64,000 bases of DNA, taken from contig JBBECE010000036.1 of assembly GCA_040881985.1 (NCBI GenBank), positions 6,454 to 70,453 on the forward strand, in the 5' to 3' direction. The position numbers and the translations under genes were made by a program. Origin of the DNA: JBBECE01 sp040881985 (lineage in GTDB: Bacteria; Pseudomonadota; Alphaproteobacteria; Rhizobiales; Devosiaceae). The notes beneath the pieces were generated by a model. It was not told the DNA's origin, searched no databases, and worked only from the letters and a program-made list of their open reading frames with translations. Positions 51,349 through 60,680 of this stretch are shown here, in pieces. Numbering within the stretch: the stretch's first letter is position 1; every line of letters begins with the position of its first letter.

Positions 51349-52823
51349 GGGAAGTCGAAACCCTTATCATCGGCGCCGGCCCCGCCGGGCTGACGGCCGC
51401 CTACACGCTCGCCAAGGCTGGCCGCTCCGTCACGGTCGTCGAGCGCGATCCCGTCTATGTCGGCGGCATCTCCCGAACCGTCGTCTACAAGGGCTACCGT
51501 TTCGACATCGGCGGCCACCGCTTTTTTTCGAAGAGCGCCGAGATCGAGGCGTTATGGACCGAGCTTCTCGGCGACGAACTCCTGCAGCGCCCGCGCTCCT
51601 CGCGCATTTATTACAACGGCAAGCTCTTCGACTATCCGCTCCGGGCGATGGATGCGCTGGTCAAGCTCGGCCCGATCGAGGCGACCCGCTGCGTCCTCTC
51701 CTATGCCCGCGCCCGGATCGCGCCCTTCCGCCCGGCCAAGAATTTCGAGGAGTGGGTCGTCAACAATTTCGGCCGGCGCCTGTTCGAGATTTTCTTCAAG
51801 ACCTACACCGAAAAAGTCTGGGGTATGGACTGCAAGGAAATCTCCGCCGACTGGGCCGCCCAGCGCATCAAGGGGCTGAACCTTTATCAGGCGATCGTCT
51901 CGAGCCTCGGCATCAAGCCGGGCGGCAAGGACGAACTGATCAAGACGCTGATCGATTCCTTCCGCTATCCGCGCCTCGGGCCGGGCGAGATGTGGGAGCG
52001 CGCCCGGGACCGCCTCATCGGGCTCGGCGGCAGGGTGCTACAGGGTCATACGATCGACGCCGTCGCCCAGGACGATGCCGGCCGCTGGCAGGTTGCCGTC
52101 GCCGGCCCCGACGGCATGATCGAGATGATCGCCGCGCGACATCTCGTCTCTTCAGGCGCCATGACCGACCTTGTCTCGCTCCTCGGCGCAAGGGTGCCGG
52201 CGCTGGTGCGCACCGCGGCGAACGCGCTGCGCTACCGCGATTTCCTGATCGTCGGCCTGATCGCCCGCGGCGAGGAGAGATTCGCCGACAACTGGGTCTA
52301 TATCCACGACCCCGGAGTGAAGGTCGGCCGCATCCAGAATTTCAAGTCCTGGTCGCCTGCCATGGTGCCCGATCCGACGACCGCGTGTTACGGCCTTGAA
52401 TATTTCTGCTTCGAGGGTGACGGGCTCTGGTCGAAACCCGATGCCGAGCTGATCGAGCTCGCCAGTCGCGAAATCGCTTGCCTCGGCCTGGCCCGCGCCG
52501 AGGACATTATCGATGGCACCGTCATCCGCCAGAAGAAGGCCTATCCGGTTTATGATGAGGGCTATGCCAGTCGCGTCGCCACTATCCGCGACGGCCTCAC
52601 AGCGAGATTTCAGAACCTGCATCTCGTCGGCCGCAACGGCATGCACAAATACAACAATCAGGATCACGCGATGATGACGGGGCTCTTGACCGCCCGCAAC
52701 ATCGTCGCCGGTCGGCCCACCTGGGACGTCTGGGCGGTCAATCAGGACGCCGAATATCACGAGGCGGGCGAAGCCGGCGCCGAGACGCTCGACGAAAGGC
52801 TAGTTCCCCGGTCGGTCGCGTGA
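51345..52823 (+). CDS. FAD-dependent oxidoreductase, UDP-galactopyranose-mutase-like
   Basis: This 492-residue protein has an FAD-binding Rossmann fold at the start (LIIGAGPAGLTAAYTLAKAG), then VERDPVYVGGISRTVVYKG, as in UDP-galactopyranose mutase and related amine oxidase-like proteins. NWVYIHDPGVKVGRIQNFKS is typical of the bacterial homologues. The C-terminal part has HLVGRNGMHKYNNQDHAM. The reaction is not certain. It is in the GtrA/glycosyltransferase trio, overlapping each neighbour by 4 bases, which supports a surface-glycan role. Confidence 0.88.
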   Translation: MREVETLIIGAGPAGLTAAYTLAKAGRSVTVVERDPVYVGGISRTVVYKGYRFDIGGHRFFSKSAEIEALWTELLGDELLQRPRSSRIYYNGKLFDYPLRAMDALVKLGPIEATRCVLSYARARIAPFRPAKNFEEWVVNNFGRRLFEIFFKTYTEKVWGMDCKEISADWAAQRIKGLNLYQAIVSSLGIKPGGKDELIKTLIDSFRYPRLGPGEMWERARDRLIGLGGRVLQGHTIDAVAQDDAGRWQVAVAGPDGMIEMIAARHLVSSGAMTDLVSLLGARVPALVRTAANALRYRDFLIVGLIARGEERFADNWVYIHDPGVKVGRIQNFKSWSPAMVPDPTTACYGLEYFCFEGDGLWSKPDAELIELASREIACLGLARAEDIIDGTVIRQKKAYPVYDEGYASRVATIRDGLTARFQNLHLVGRNGMHKYNNQDHAMMTGLLTARNIVAGRPTWDVWAVNQDAEYHEAGEAGAETLDERLVPRSVA

Positions 52824-54175
52824 AAACCCCCGCCCTGCCGCGGCCGCGGCCCTGGTGGTTCGTTGTCGCTCTGGGCCTTTATGCGGGGCTCGTCACCTTC
52901 CTGTTCTTCACCCACCTGCCCTGGCGCGACGAGGGTCAGGCCTGGCTCTGGGCGAAGGAACTCTCCCGGCCGCAGGATTTCTTGATCGTTCCCGGCGAGG
53001 GCCATCCCCCGCTCTGGTTCTGGCTCCTGAAGCTCCTGTCGCTGGCTTTCCCCTTCGAAGTCGCGCGCTATTTCGCCTTCGCCCTGACGCTGATTAACGG
53101 GCTGCTGCTGGGCGAATTGCTGAAGGACCGGTTCTGGGTCTTCGCCGCCTATCTTTTCAGCGTTTTCGTCGCCTTCTTCTGGGGCGTGATGTTCCGCCCC
53201 TACACCCTGATCGTCACCCTGACACTCATTGGTCTCATCCTTACCAGGCGAGACCGCACCACCGCCGCCGGTTGGGTGCTGGCGGCCGGTGTCGGGCTGC
53301 ACTTCTACGCCTCATTCATTTTCGGCCTTTGGCTGCTGATCCGCCTAACCCGCCGGCCGCCGCTGCCGCCACTCGTCGGCCCGGCGATCCTTGCCGGGCT
53401 CTTCGCACTCTCTGCGATCCTGTCGGGTCGCGGCAATCCGGACGGCGATCTGGATTTCGGCAATCTGCCGCTTGGGCCGATCTCCGATTTCGTCGGCGGC
53501 TTCGGGGTCAGCGTCGGCTACGCGCTCTCGCCAATCCTCGCCGCGGCGATCGTCGGCCTGCTCGTCCTCGAATTTCGCCAGAACCGGACGGTGCTCTGGT
53601 GCTTTCTCGCGGTCGGCTTGGCCTTCTCGCTCTTCACCCACATGATTTACGGAATCGCCTCCTGGCATCTGGCCTTGATGCCAATCCTGATGCTCTCGGC
53701 TTTTGCGCTGGCAGAGACCCCGATCAAGGGCTGGCGCCTCGCCATCCTCGTCCTGCCCTGGGTCTGGATGACGCGCGAAGTCATCGACCATGCCATTAAC
53801 ATCCCTTATTCGGGCGCCTGGGCCGCCCATGACAGTCTCGCCTCCGCCGCCGAGGCAGAGGGAATCGCCCTCGGACCGGATACGCTTGTCGTCTGGCCGG
53901 ACCACATCTTCGCCGCCCCCGCCGCGCGCCACGATTTGAGGGTGACAAGCGGCAATCTCGGCACCGAAATCGGGCCCACCAATTGGGCGGCGCGCCCGGA
54001 CAGCGACATCGCAGTCGCCGCCTTCGTCCGCCCCCGCCCCTATTTCCTTGTCTGTGCGGAATGTGAAAAGCTGACCGGGGTGATCCTCGACAACGGCCTC
54101 GTCGCCGATCTCGTCATGGCGCCGATCCTGGCGCTCGACGAGCGGCTCGCCGTCTATCGCATTACGCCCGAATAA
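52820..54175 (+). CDS. GT39-like polytopic membrane glycosyltransferase
   Basis: This 451-residue membrane protein has around ten hydrophobic segments. The first outer loop carries THLPWRDEGQAWLWAKEL, with the Asp-Glu pair of protein mannosyltransferase/ArnT-like enzymes that use polyprenyl-phosphate sugars. The second loop has EGHPPLWFWLLK, another family mark. It probably transfers the sugar flipped by a GtrA-type protein. The C-terminal 100 residues are soluble and probably periplasmic. Its end overlaps the convergent aminotransferase by 22 bases. Confidence 0.82.
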   Translation: MKTPALPRPRPWWFVVALGLYAGLVTFLFFTHLPWRDEGQAWLWAKELSRPQDFLIVPGEGHPPLWFWLLKLLSLAFPFEVARYFAFALTLINGLLLGELLKDRFWVFAAYLFSVFVAFFWGVMFRPYTLIVTLTLIGLILTRRDRTTAAGWVLAAGVGLHFYASFIFGLWLLIRLTRRPPLPPLVGPAILAGLFALSAILSGRGNPDGDLDFGNLPLGPISDFVGGFGVSVGYALSPILAAAIVGLLVLEFRQNRTVLWCFLAVGLAFSLFTHMIYGIASWHLALMPILMLSAFALAETPIKGWRLAILVLPWVWMTREVIDHAINIPYSGAWAAHDSLASAAEAEGIALGPDTLVVWPDHIFAAPAARHDLRVTSGNLGTEIGPTNWAARPDSDIAVAAFVRPRPYFLVCAECEKLTGVILDNGLVADLVMAPILALDERLAVYRITPE

Positions 54176-55347
54176 TTGGCCTCGAGCCAGCCCGCGATAC
54201 GCTCGATCGCCCGCTCGATATTCTCGATCGAATTGGCGTAGGAAAATCTCAGGTAGCCTTCCGCCAACACCCCGAAATCCGACCCCCCGATCAGCGCTAC
54301 CCCCGCCTCGTCGAGGAGCGAGTTGGCGAGTTGCTTGGCGGGCTGGCCGATCGCCGAAACATTCGGAAAAGCATAGAACGCGCCTTTCGGCATTTGGCAT
54401 GAAAAGCCCTTGAGCCGGTTGAGCCGCTCGACGATCACCTTTCGCCGCGCATCGAACGCCGCGACCATTTTGTGGACCGCGTCCTGCGGGCCGACCAAGG
54501 CCTCGATCCCCGCATACTGCGCCGGCGCATTGACGCAGCTCCACGCATTGACCGCGAGTTTGCGCACCTTGTCGTAAAGCCCGTCCGGCCAGACCGAAAA
54601 GCCGAGCCGCCAGCCGGTCATCGCATAGGTCTTCGACCAACCATTCAAGAGGATCGTCCGGTCGGCGATTTCGGGGAAACTCAACAGCGTCACATGCTCT
54701 TCCCCGTCATAGAGCATCTGGTCGTATATCTCGTCGGATAGCACCGCGACCTGCGGATGATCGGCCAATCCCGCCACGAGCTTTTCGATCTCCGCCCGAG
54801 GCGTCACCCCGCCCGTCGGATTGGCCGGCGAGTTGAGGATCAGCAGTCGCGTTGCCGGGGTGACCAGCGACAGCGTCTCCTCGGCCGAGAAGGCGAACCC
54901 GTTGCTCTCCCGGATCGGCACCGGCACGGCACGCGCGCCAGTGAATTCGATCATCGACCGATAGATCGGGAAGCCCGGATCGGGATAGAGAATGTCGACG
55001 CCCTTCTCCCCGAACATCAGGATCGCCGCGAACATCGCGACCTTGCCGCCCGGGGTGATCATCACCCGCTCGGGCGAGACCGACAGACCGAAGCGGCGAT
55101 GGAGGTCTGCCGCCACCGCCTCGCGCAGCGGCAAAATTCCCGTCGCCGGCGTGTAGCCGTGATGGCCGTCGCGCAGCGCCTTGACGGCGGCCTCGACGAT
55201 ATTGTCCGGCGTGCGGAAGTCCGGCTGGCCGATGCCCAGATTGATGATATCGCGGCCTTGCGTCGCGAGTGCGTTGGCCCGCGCCAGCACCGCGAAGGCA
55301 TTCTCCTCGCCGATCCGGTCGAAGCCGGCGATTGTCCTCAGAGCCAT
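54154..55347 (-). CDS. Pyridoxal-phosphate-dependent class I aminotransferase
   Basis: This 397-residue fold type I aminotransferase resembles aspartate/aromatic aminotransferases of the AspC/PatA subgroup. It has NLGIGQPDFRTP, ILNSPANPTGGVTP, the PLP lysine in LLNGWSKTYAMTGWRLGF (near residue 235) and the closing RFSYANSIENIERA. Substrate specificity is not decided. It stands alone, convergent with the glycosyltransferase gene and divergent from the DUF924 gene. Confidence 0.94.
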   Translation of the reverse strand: MALRTIAGFDRIGEENAFAVLARANALATQGRDIINLGIGQPDFRTPDNIVEAAVKALRDGHHGYTPATGILPLREAVAADLHRRFGLSVSPERVMITPGGKVAMFAAILMFGEKGVDILYPDPGFPIYRSMIEFTGARAVPVPIRESNGFAFSAEETLSLVTPATRLLILNSPANPTGGVTPRAEIEKLVAGLADHPQVAVLSDEIYDQMLYDGEEHVTLLSFPEIADRTILLNGWSKTYAMTGWRLGFSVWPDGLYDKVRKLAVNAWSCVNAPAQYAGIEALVGPQDAVHKMVAAFDARRKVIVERLNRLKGFSCQMPKGAFYAFPNVSAIGQPAKQLANSLLDEAGVALIGGSDFGVLAEGYLRFSYANSIENIERAIERIAGWLEANYSGVMR

Positions 55348-55465
55348 GCGTCCCTCCCCGCCCTAGATCGCACGAGGAATAGGGTCGCCGCAATTGAGGC
55401 TGCGATTGTCGGTTGAAGCCCGCCAACGATGCCGGTAAGGCTTGCGGCGCTTCCAAGGGGAAATC

Positions 55466-56101
55466 ATGCCGAAAGCCATCGACCAACAGAACGCCGTCCG
55501 CAGCGCCTTTTCGTCCCTCATGCCCGCCGCCCGAACCCGCAAGAGCAGGACCCCCCCACCTTCCGCCCGTGAGGTCTTCCGATTCTGGTTTGTCGATCAT
55601 TCCAATAAGGATTGGTTCGGTTTCAACCCGGAATTCGACGCCGAGCTCCGCCGTAAATATGCGGGGACGCTTGACCGCGCGCTCCGGGGCGAACTTGTCG
55701 ATTGGCGCAAGACGCCGGAAGGCAGGCTGGCCGAGATTGTCGTGCTCGACCAGTTCGCCCGCCAGATCCATCGCGGCGAAGGCGGCGCCTTTGCCGGCGA
55801 CGCTATCGCGCTTATCCTTTCCCAGGAAGCGGTCGCCGCCGGCATCGACAAGGCAATTCGCAAGGAATGGCGGTTTTTCTTTTATATGCCTTTCATGCAT
55901 TCGGAATCGCTCGCGATCCACGAGAAATACATGAAATTGTTCCGGGCGCAGGGCGACGATCGCTTTCTCGATTTCGAGATCGCGCATCGTGACGTGATTG
56001 CGCGTTTCGGGCGTTATCCCGTCCGCAATGGGCCGCTCGGGCGTAAATCAACCAAGGCCGAGCTCGCCTACATCAAGAAACGCGGCGGCGCTATCTTCTG
56101 A
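55466..56101 (+). CDS. DUF924 family protein
   Basis: This 211-residue protein has the DUF924 signature: EVFRFWFVDHSNKDWFGFN, VVLDQFARQIHRGE and FFFYMPFMHSESLAIHEKY, with ENRYPVRNGPLGRKST-type ending (RYPVRNGPLGRKSTKAE). It is a helical, TPR-like fold of unknown function. Start ATG at 55466 has GGGGA before it; an upstream ATG (55442) is possible. Confidence 0.92.
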   Translation: MPKAIDQQNAVRSAFSSLMPAARTRKSRTPPPSAREVFRFWFVDHSNKDWFGFNPEFDAELRRKYAGTLDRALRGELVDWRKTPEGRLAEIVVLDQFARQIHRGEGGAFAGDAIALILSQEAVAAGIDKAIRKEWRFFFYMPFMHSESLAIHEKYMKLFRAQGDDRFLDFEIAHRDVIARFGRYPVRNGPLGRKSTKAELAYIKKRGGAIF

Positions 56102-56168
56102 GCCGCGTTTCGCGTCGCGCGCTCCCATGCTATCAGGCCCCCAACCCGAGCCCCGAAGGACGCCGCCC

Positions 56169-56663
56169 TTGCGCCAGCCCCCCATCCGCCTCGCCGCTGC
56201 ACTAGCACTGGTGCTGCTTGCCGCCTGCACCACCACCGCGACCCTTCCCGCCGCGATCAACGCGCGGCTCGACCAGCCCGGCGCTGTCCTCGATGCCACC
56301 GCCGCCATCGATCTCATCAATCAATATCGCGCCGCTTCGGGCGTCGCCCCGCTGGTCATCGACCCGACGCTCAACGCCGCCGCGGCTTCCGCCGCCGCCG
56401 TCTATGCGGGGGCCACCGACATCGAGGCCGGACGGGTGCGGCTCGGCCCGATCGGCGACCGCGTCGACGGAGACGTCGAAGCCACCGAGAAAGTCTCGGC
56501 CGGCCACGCGACGTTCGGGGAAGCCTTCTCGGGATGGCGCAACAATCCCAACGACGCCGGGGCGCTGACCGCGCCCTGGGCGAGCCGCGCCGGCATCGGG
56601 GTCATCTATGACCCAAATTCCGGCTTCGGAACCTATTTCGTGTTGATCCTCGCCGCGTCCTAG
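56169..56663 (+). CDS. CAP/SCP-domain lipoprotein
   Basis: This 164-residue protein has a lipoprotein signal (LAAALALVLLAACTTT) and a CAP-family domain: LINQYRAASGVAPLVIDP, WASRAGIGVIYDPNSGFGTY. The active-site histidine pattern is partly eroded, so enzymatic activity is doubtful. The TTG at 56169 is preferred because it has a GAAGGAC site and gives a clean signal peptide; ATG at 56127 is an alternative. It overlaps the convergent acetyltransferase stop by 4 bases. Confidence 0.8.
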   Translation: MRQPPIRLAAALALVLLAACTTTATLPAAINARLDQPGAVLDATAAIDLINQYRAASGVAPLVIDPTLNAAAASAAAVYAGATDIEAGRVRLGPIGDRVDGDVEATEKVSAGHATFGEAFSGWRNNPNDAGALTAPWASRAGIGVIYDPNSGFGTYFVLILAAS

Positions 56664-57802
56664 CCGGCGAGATGATGCTCCCGCATCAGGCGCCTCAACC
56701 CCCCGAGCGCCCGTTCGGCTTCGACTTGCATCGAAGCCCCGACCATTATGGTCGCAACCGGCTCAGCCTGCCATGAGGGCGTAACAAAAGCCGCCCCGCC
56801 TGTCGCCCGGTCGATGCTCGGGTCGGCGGCCAGCGCCTCGGCCAGCATCACCGAGAAGACCGGCGGCACGGTCGGCGCCTCGGCCGAACGGTCGAAGCCG
56901 ACGGCAAGCCCGGCGTAGCGGCGCCCCGCCACCAGCCCGAGCGCATAACCCAACGCTCTGTTGCCGGCCCACATCCGGTGCAGCACGAGGCACGCATCGT
57001 CTTCTTGCGCCCTCGCCAGCCCTTCGAGCCCTGCAAGTCTCGCCCCGTCGTGCAGGAACAAGCGAAACTCCGCGAACCCGGCGGCGAACTCTGCCCCTGC
57101 CGTCAGTCTCTGCATCCCCTCCCTGCCGAAGCGATGGGCGAGCGAACGCCGGGCGGCCGCCAAATCCTTGCGATAGTCCGTATCGAGCCGCGCCTTGATT
57201 GCCTTCTGGTCGCGGCAATCGAGCGCCATCCGGTCGCCGGCCCCCGTTGCCATGGCCTTCATGCCGGGCGATCCAGCCGCGGCCATCGTCAGTGCCATCG
57301 CCGTGCGGCCCCCGGTTGTGACCCGGTCAAACCGTGCCCCGCCGAGCTCGGCCACTCCCTCGACCAGCGCCGCCGCCGCTGCCGGGGTTGCCGCATCGAT
57401 GAGCGGGGTCGAATCGTCCACCCCCGGCACCAGCATCGCCCGCGCCAGGCGGAAGGCCCCGCCGAGCCGGCGCATCACCAGCGGCGCAAAGCCGCGCAGC
57501 ACCCCTGCCGAATCGTGGACCAGCACCAGGCGCAGGCGCGGGGCGAGCCCGCTCGCCATCGCATGCGCGGCAATGACCGATGGATGGTAGGCGGGATTGG
57601 GGTCGAGCGCAGCGCGGTTCAACGCCTCGATCTCGAAGGAATGCCGGTAAAGATGAGTGAAAGGAACGATGCGGGCGACATGGCCGCGCGCCTCGAGCCG
57701 AGCCGCCGCCGTGGCTCCCGCCAGGATCGGCCGCGCTTTCGAAGCAGCGGAGGCGGTTTGCGCCCCGCTTGCCGATTTAACTTCGTCGATCATGGTCGCC
57801 AT
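56660..57802 (-). CDS. GNAT family N-acetyltransferase (Acetyltransf_6 / BioF2-like)
   Basis: This 380-residue protein matches the Acetyltransf_6 group of FemAB/BioF2-like acyltransferases: YRHSFEIEALNRAALDPNPA near the start, FAPLVMRRLGGAFRLARAML, FRLFLHDGARLAGLEGLARA and CLVLHRMWAGNRALGYALG. These are often in exopolysaccharide or cellulose loci, but none are nearby. Substrate is unknown. It is convergent with the CAP-domain gene and divergent from tusA. Confidence 0.85.
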   Translation of the reverse strand: MATMIDEVKSASGAQTASAASKARPILAGATAAARLEARGHVARIVPFTHLYRHSFEIEALNRAALDPNPAYHPSVIAAHAMASGLAPRLRLVLVHDSAGVLRGFAPLVMRRLGGAFRLARAMLVPGVDDSTPLIDAATPAAAAALVEGVAELGGARFDRVTTGGRTAMALTMAAAGSPGMKAMATGAGDRMALDCRDQKAIKARLDTDYRKDLAAARRSLAHRFGREGMQRLTAGAEFAAGFAEFRLFLHDGARLAGLEGLARAQEDDACLVLHRMWAGNRALGYALGLVAGRRYAGLAVGFDRSAEAPTVPPVFSVMLAEALAADPSIDRATGGAAFVTPSWQAEPVATIMVGASMQVEAERALGGLRRLMREHHLAG

Positions 57803-57946
57803 AGTCGGGGCTTACGGGTTAAGCCCGGGTTTGACGGGCCAAAGTCAAATCGCGGAATTCGTCCAGAGACTTAATTTCGCGTAAATCCCGCCCTGCCGCG
57901 CCAGCGGCGGTTGACGGCCCACCCCGCCCCTGCTTTGTCGGCCGGG

Positions 57947-58165
57947 ATGCCCGAGATTCTCGACACCACCGGCCTCAAATGCCCGTTGCCGGCGCTGAAG
58001 GCGCAAAAGCGCCTCGACGCCCTTCCCCCGGGCGCGCGGTTGACCGTGCTCGCCTCCGATCCGATGGCGAAGATCGACATTCCGCATCTCTGCCAACGTG
58101 AGGGCCATCGCCTGCTCGAAATGGTCGAGCAGGACGGACTGCGTTTCGAGATCGAAAGGGCCTAG
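57947..58165 (+). CDS. TusA-type sulfurtransferase
   Basis: This 72-residue protein carries the CPxP motif in DTTGLKCPLPALKAQKRL; Cys11 accepts persulfide sulfur for tRNA thiolation or cofactor synthesis. The end is DIPHLCQREGHRLLEMVEQD. The start MPEILDTTG is chosen; an ATG 12 codons upstream is possible. The other tus genes are not present in this window. It ends overlapping the convergent carboxypeptidase. Confidence 0.93.
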   Translation: MPEILDTTGLKCPLPALKAQKRLDALPPGARLTVLASDPMAKIDIPHLCQREGHRLLEMVEQDGLRFEIERA

Positions 58166-59355
58166 TGCGCCGGCCGGGGCCGCGGCAGGGGCACCGGCGA
58201 ATCGACCGCGATGATCGAGGCGTGCAGCAACAGCGCCTGCGCCAGGATCACCGGAGAAATTGCCGGCCGCGGGCGCGGCAGCGGCACGTCCCGCGTCTCT
58301 CTCGGCCCCGCCCCCGGAGCGATCGCCGACACCCGGACGGTCCGGGGTTCGAGCCCGGTCACGAGGAAACTCGCTTTTCCCTCGAGCCCGTAGGGGAACA
58401 CCGCCTCGCGCTCGGCGGCATAGGCGGCTGCCTCTCGCCCGCAGAGCAGCGGCCGCATGTCGACGGGCGGCGCGGTCACATTGTTGATCGACAGAATCGA
58501 CGGCAGGGCGCCCCCGGCGGTGAAGGCGAAGCCGCGATCAAGCAACATCCCCGCGAGCTCGCCGCGTTCGCGCGCCGAGGCGGCCCCGAGCACGATCGCC
58601 ATCAGCGACCGTCCGTTTCGTTCGGCGGTCGCCACCACATTCAGCCCCGACGCGCAGACGTAGCCGGTCTTCATGCCCGTCGCCCCGGGATATTCGGTCA
58701 GAAGATTGTTGTAGGAACGGATTCTGAGCCGCCCGAACTCGACCATGCCGGTCGAAAACACCGCGTCGTATTGGGGATAGCGCGCCCGGATCGCGAGCGT
58801 GAGCAGCGCCAGGTCGCGCGCCGTCGTCACCTGGAGGAGATCGTGCAGCCCGTTGGGATTGGTGAAATGGCTGGCGCTCATCCCGAGCTGGCTGGCCTTC
58901 TCGTTCATCATCGCAATGAATGCCGGCTCGCTCCCGGCGATCGACTCGCCGATCGCCACCGCCAGGTCGTTGGCGGATTTGACGACCATCAGCACCAGCG
59001 CGTCTTCGAGGCGGACCGCCGTGCCGACGGGAAACCCCATTTTCGAGGGCGGCGCCTCGAGAGCGTGCGCCGACATGACGACCGGAGAGTCGAGCGTTGC
59101 CCGGCCCGTCTCGACTGCCTCGAAGGCGAGGTACGCCGTCATCAGCTTGGTGAGCGAGGCCGGATGCCAGGGCACCCCGGCCTCCTCCTCGTAAAGAACC
59201 TGACCGGTCGTCATGTCGATGAGCAGCTGCGGGATGGCGAACGCCGGGTTCGCGAACGCCAGCGCCATCCAGCAACAGATCACGAGACGTCTGGCGAGGG
59301 GCAGGGCGGGTGCTCCGGGGCGGCTTCCGAGTCGGACGAGACGGCTTCTTAACAA
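58162..59355 (-). CDS. D-alanyl-D-alanine carboxypeptidase (penicillin-binding protein)
   Basis: This is a low-molecular-mass PBP of the S11 family that trims peptidoglycan pentapeptides. Catalytic motifs are present: SxxK in HPASLTKLMTAYLAF, SxN in VVKSANDLAVAIGE, and KTG in GATGMKTGYVCASG. A membrane/signal segment precedes (LVICCWMALAFANPAFA). No good ATG lies upstream: an ATG at about 59268 leaves an 11-residue leader. TTG at 59355 is used here, so the start is uncertain. The C-terminal domain is Pro-rich. Confidence 0.88.
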   Translation of the reverse strand: MLRSRLVRLGSRPGAPALPLARRLVICCWMALAFANPAFAIPQLLIDMTTGQVLYEEEAGVPWHPASLTKLMTAYLAFEAVETGRATLDSPVVMSAHALEAPPSKMGFPVGTAVRLEDALVLMVVKSANDLAVAIGESIAGSEPAFIAMMNEKASQLGMSASHFTNPNGLHDLLQVTTARDLALLTLAIRARYPQYDAVFSTGMVEFGRLRIRSYNNLLTEYPGATGMKTGYVCASGLNVVATAERNGRSLMAIVLGAASARERGELAGMLLDRGFAFTAGGALPSILSINNVTAPPVDMRPLLCGREAAAYAAEREAVFPYGLEGKASFLVTGLEPRTVRVSAIAPGAGPRETRDVPLPRPRPAISPVILAQALLLHASIIAVDSPVPLPRPRPAH

Positions 59356-59386
59356 GCCGCGCGGACCGCAACAATGCCGTTCAGGC

Positions 59387-60142
59387 TTATTGCGCCGTAT
59401 AGCCGCCGTCGACGAGATGATAGGAGCCGCTGATGAACGAGGCCCGGTCCGACAAGAGGAACGCCACCAGCTCCGCAACCTCTTCGGAGGCGCCCAGCCG
59501 GCCGATAGGATGCAGATGGGCGATACCCCCGAGCGTTGCTTCGTCGAGATGCTTGGTCAGGAGCGGGGTCCGGATAAAGGCCGGCCCGACCGCATTGATC
59601 CGCAACCCCTTGCCCGAATAGTCGAGCGCCGCGGCTTTCGTCAGCCCGACGATCCCGTGTTTGGCGGCCACGTAAGCCGAGGCATTGGCGAAGCCGACGG
59701 TGCCGAGGATCGAGGACATGTTGACGATGGCCCCGCCCCCCGACTTGAGGATCGCCGGGATTTCATAACGCATCGAATAGAACACCGAGTCGAGATTGAC
59801 GGCGATCACCTCGTGCCAGCTCTCGAGCGGATACTCCCCGACCGGCGCGGACGCCCCGCCGATCCCGGCATTGTTGAAGGCGAGGCGCAGTCCGCCGAAC
59901 TCCTTGACGGCGCGCGCGACCATCGCCTCAACCGCCTTGGCATCGGCCACGTCGACCTCATGGACGAGCGCCACCCCGCCCGCCTTCCCGATCGCATTTG
60001 CGACCCGTTCGGCGCCCGCCGGGTCGCGGTCGGCGATAACCACCGAAGCGCCGCGTCCGGCCATCAGTTTCGCCGTCGCTTCGCCGATTCCCGAGCCGCC
60101 CCCGGTCACGATGACGGCCTTGCCGTCGAATTCTCCTGGCAT
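59387..60142 (-). CDS. Short-chain dehydrogenase/reductase (SDR)
   Basis: This 251-residue NAD(P)-dependent oxidoreductase has the cofactor motif TGGGSGIGEATAKLMAGRG, the Ser/Tyr/Lys centre (NMSSILGTVGFANASAY then AAKHG) and the ending SFISGSYHLVDGGYTAQ. Substrate is unknown. It is upstream of the carboxypeptidase on the same strand, with a 30-base gap. Confidence 0.92.
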   Translation of the reverse strand: MPGEFDGKAVIVTGGGSGIGEATAKLMAGRGASVVIADRDPAGAERVANAIGKAGGVALVHEVDVADAKAVEAMVARAVKEFGGLRLAFNNAGIGGASAPVGEYPLESWHEVIAVNLDSVFYSMRYEIPAILKSGGGAIVNMSSILGTVGFANASAYVAAKHGIVGLTKAAALDYSGKGLRINAVGPAFIRTPLLTKHLDEATLGGIAHLHPIGRLGASEEVAELVAFLLSDRASFISGSYHLVDGGYTAQ

Positions 60143-60173
60143 GGCTGCTCTCCGTCCGCCTTGCGTTGCAGAC

Positions 60174-60512
60174 TTAGTTGGATTCCCGGCCGACGACCTT
60201 CTTGTTGATCGGCGGTAAAGACTTTGCTCCCATCACCAACGGTCCGGTATTGGTGTCGGAGAACGTGATCTCCGAAGCGACAGAATCATCGCCGATGACC
60301 CGGCTGGCCAGGGTGCTCTTCATATCCGGGATGGTGGCCATCCATCCCTCAAAATACTGTCGCGCCGCCGCCTTGTCGCGAATGGGCTCTGGCATCGTCC
60401 AATCGTATCAGGTGAACTTGTCGGCAAACATGCCGACAAAAGCGTTGGCATCATGCTTGTCCCAGGCCGCGAGACCCTGTTCGTCCATCCGCTTGATTTC
60501 GTCCTTGGTCAT
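60174..60512 (-). pseudogene. Broken NTF2/SnoaL-fold protein gene (in-frame stop and truncated end)
   Basis: Two open segments in the same frame, MTKDEIKRMDEQGLAAWDKH and later MPEPIRDKAAARQYFEGW, join to resemble an ester-cyclase/SnoaL-like NTF2-fold protein. A single TGA at 60408-60410 separates DKFT from YDWTMPEPI, where homologues likely have an aromatic residue (a TGG to TGA change is the simplest cause). The reading also stops early after KKVVGRESN, so the C-terminal strand is missing. A good GGAGG site precedes the ATG at 60512. Truncated and probably inactive. Confidence 0.72.
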
Positions 60513-60680
60513 GGTTTCCTCCCTCGCGGTCGGCTGTTTGCGCGCGAGCCGGCCGGCGGAGGAGTGTAATGCGAATTCCGTCCTGTGAATTGCAGCGGAC
60601 TTCAAGATTAAGTGATGAGTTTGCGGATGCGTGATGACGCTGTTGCCGAACGTCACGACACTCATTCGCGGATTGCTTAC

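Noticed and set aside
60405..60413. Selenocysteine or tryptophan recoding at the TGA in the SnoaL-like gene
   Set aside because: No hairpin of SECIS type was seen just after it, the gene also ends early, and every other gene here uses TGA as stop. A pseudogene is simpler.
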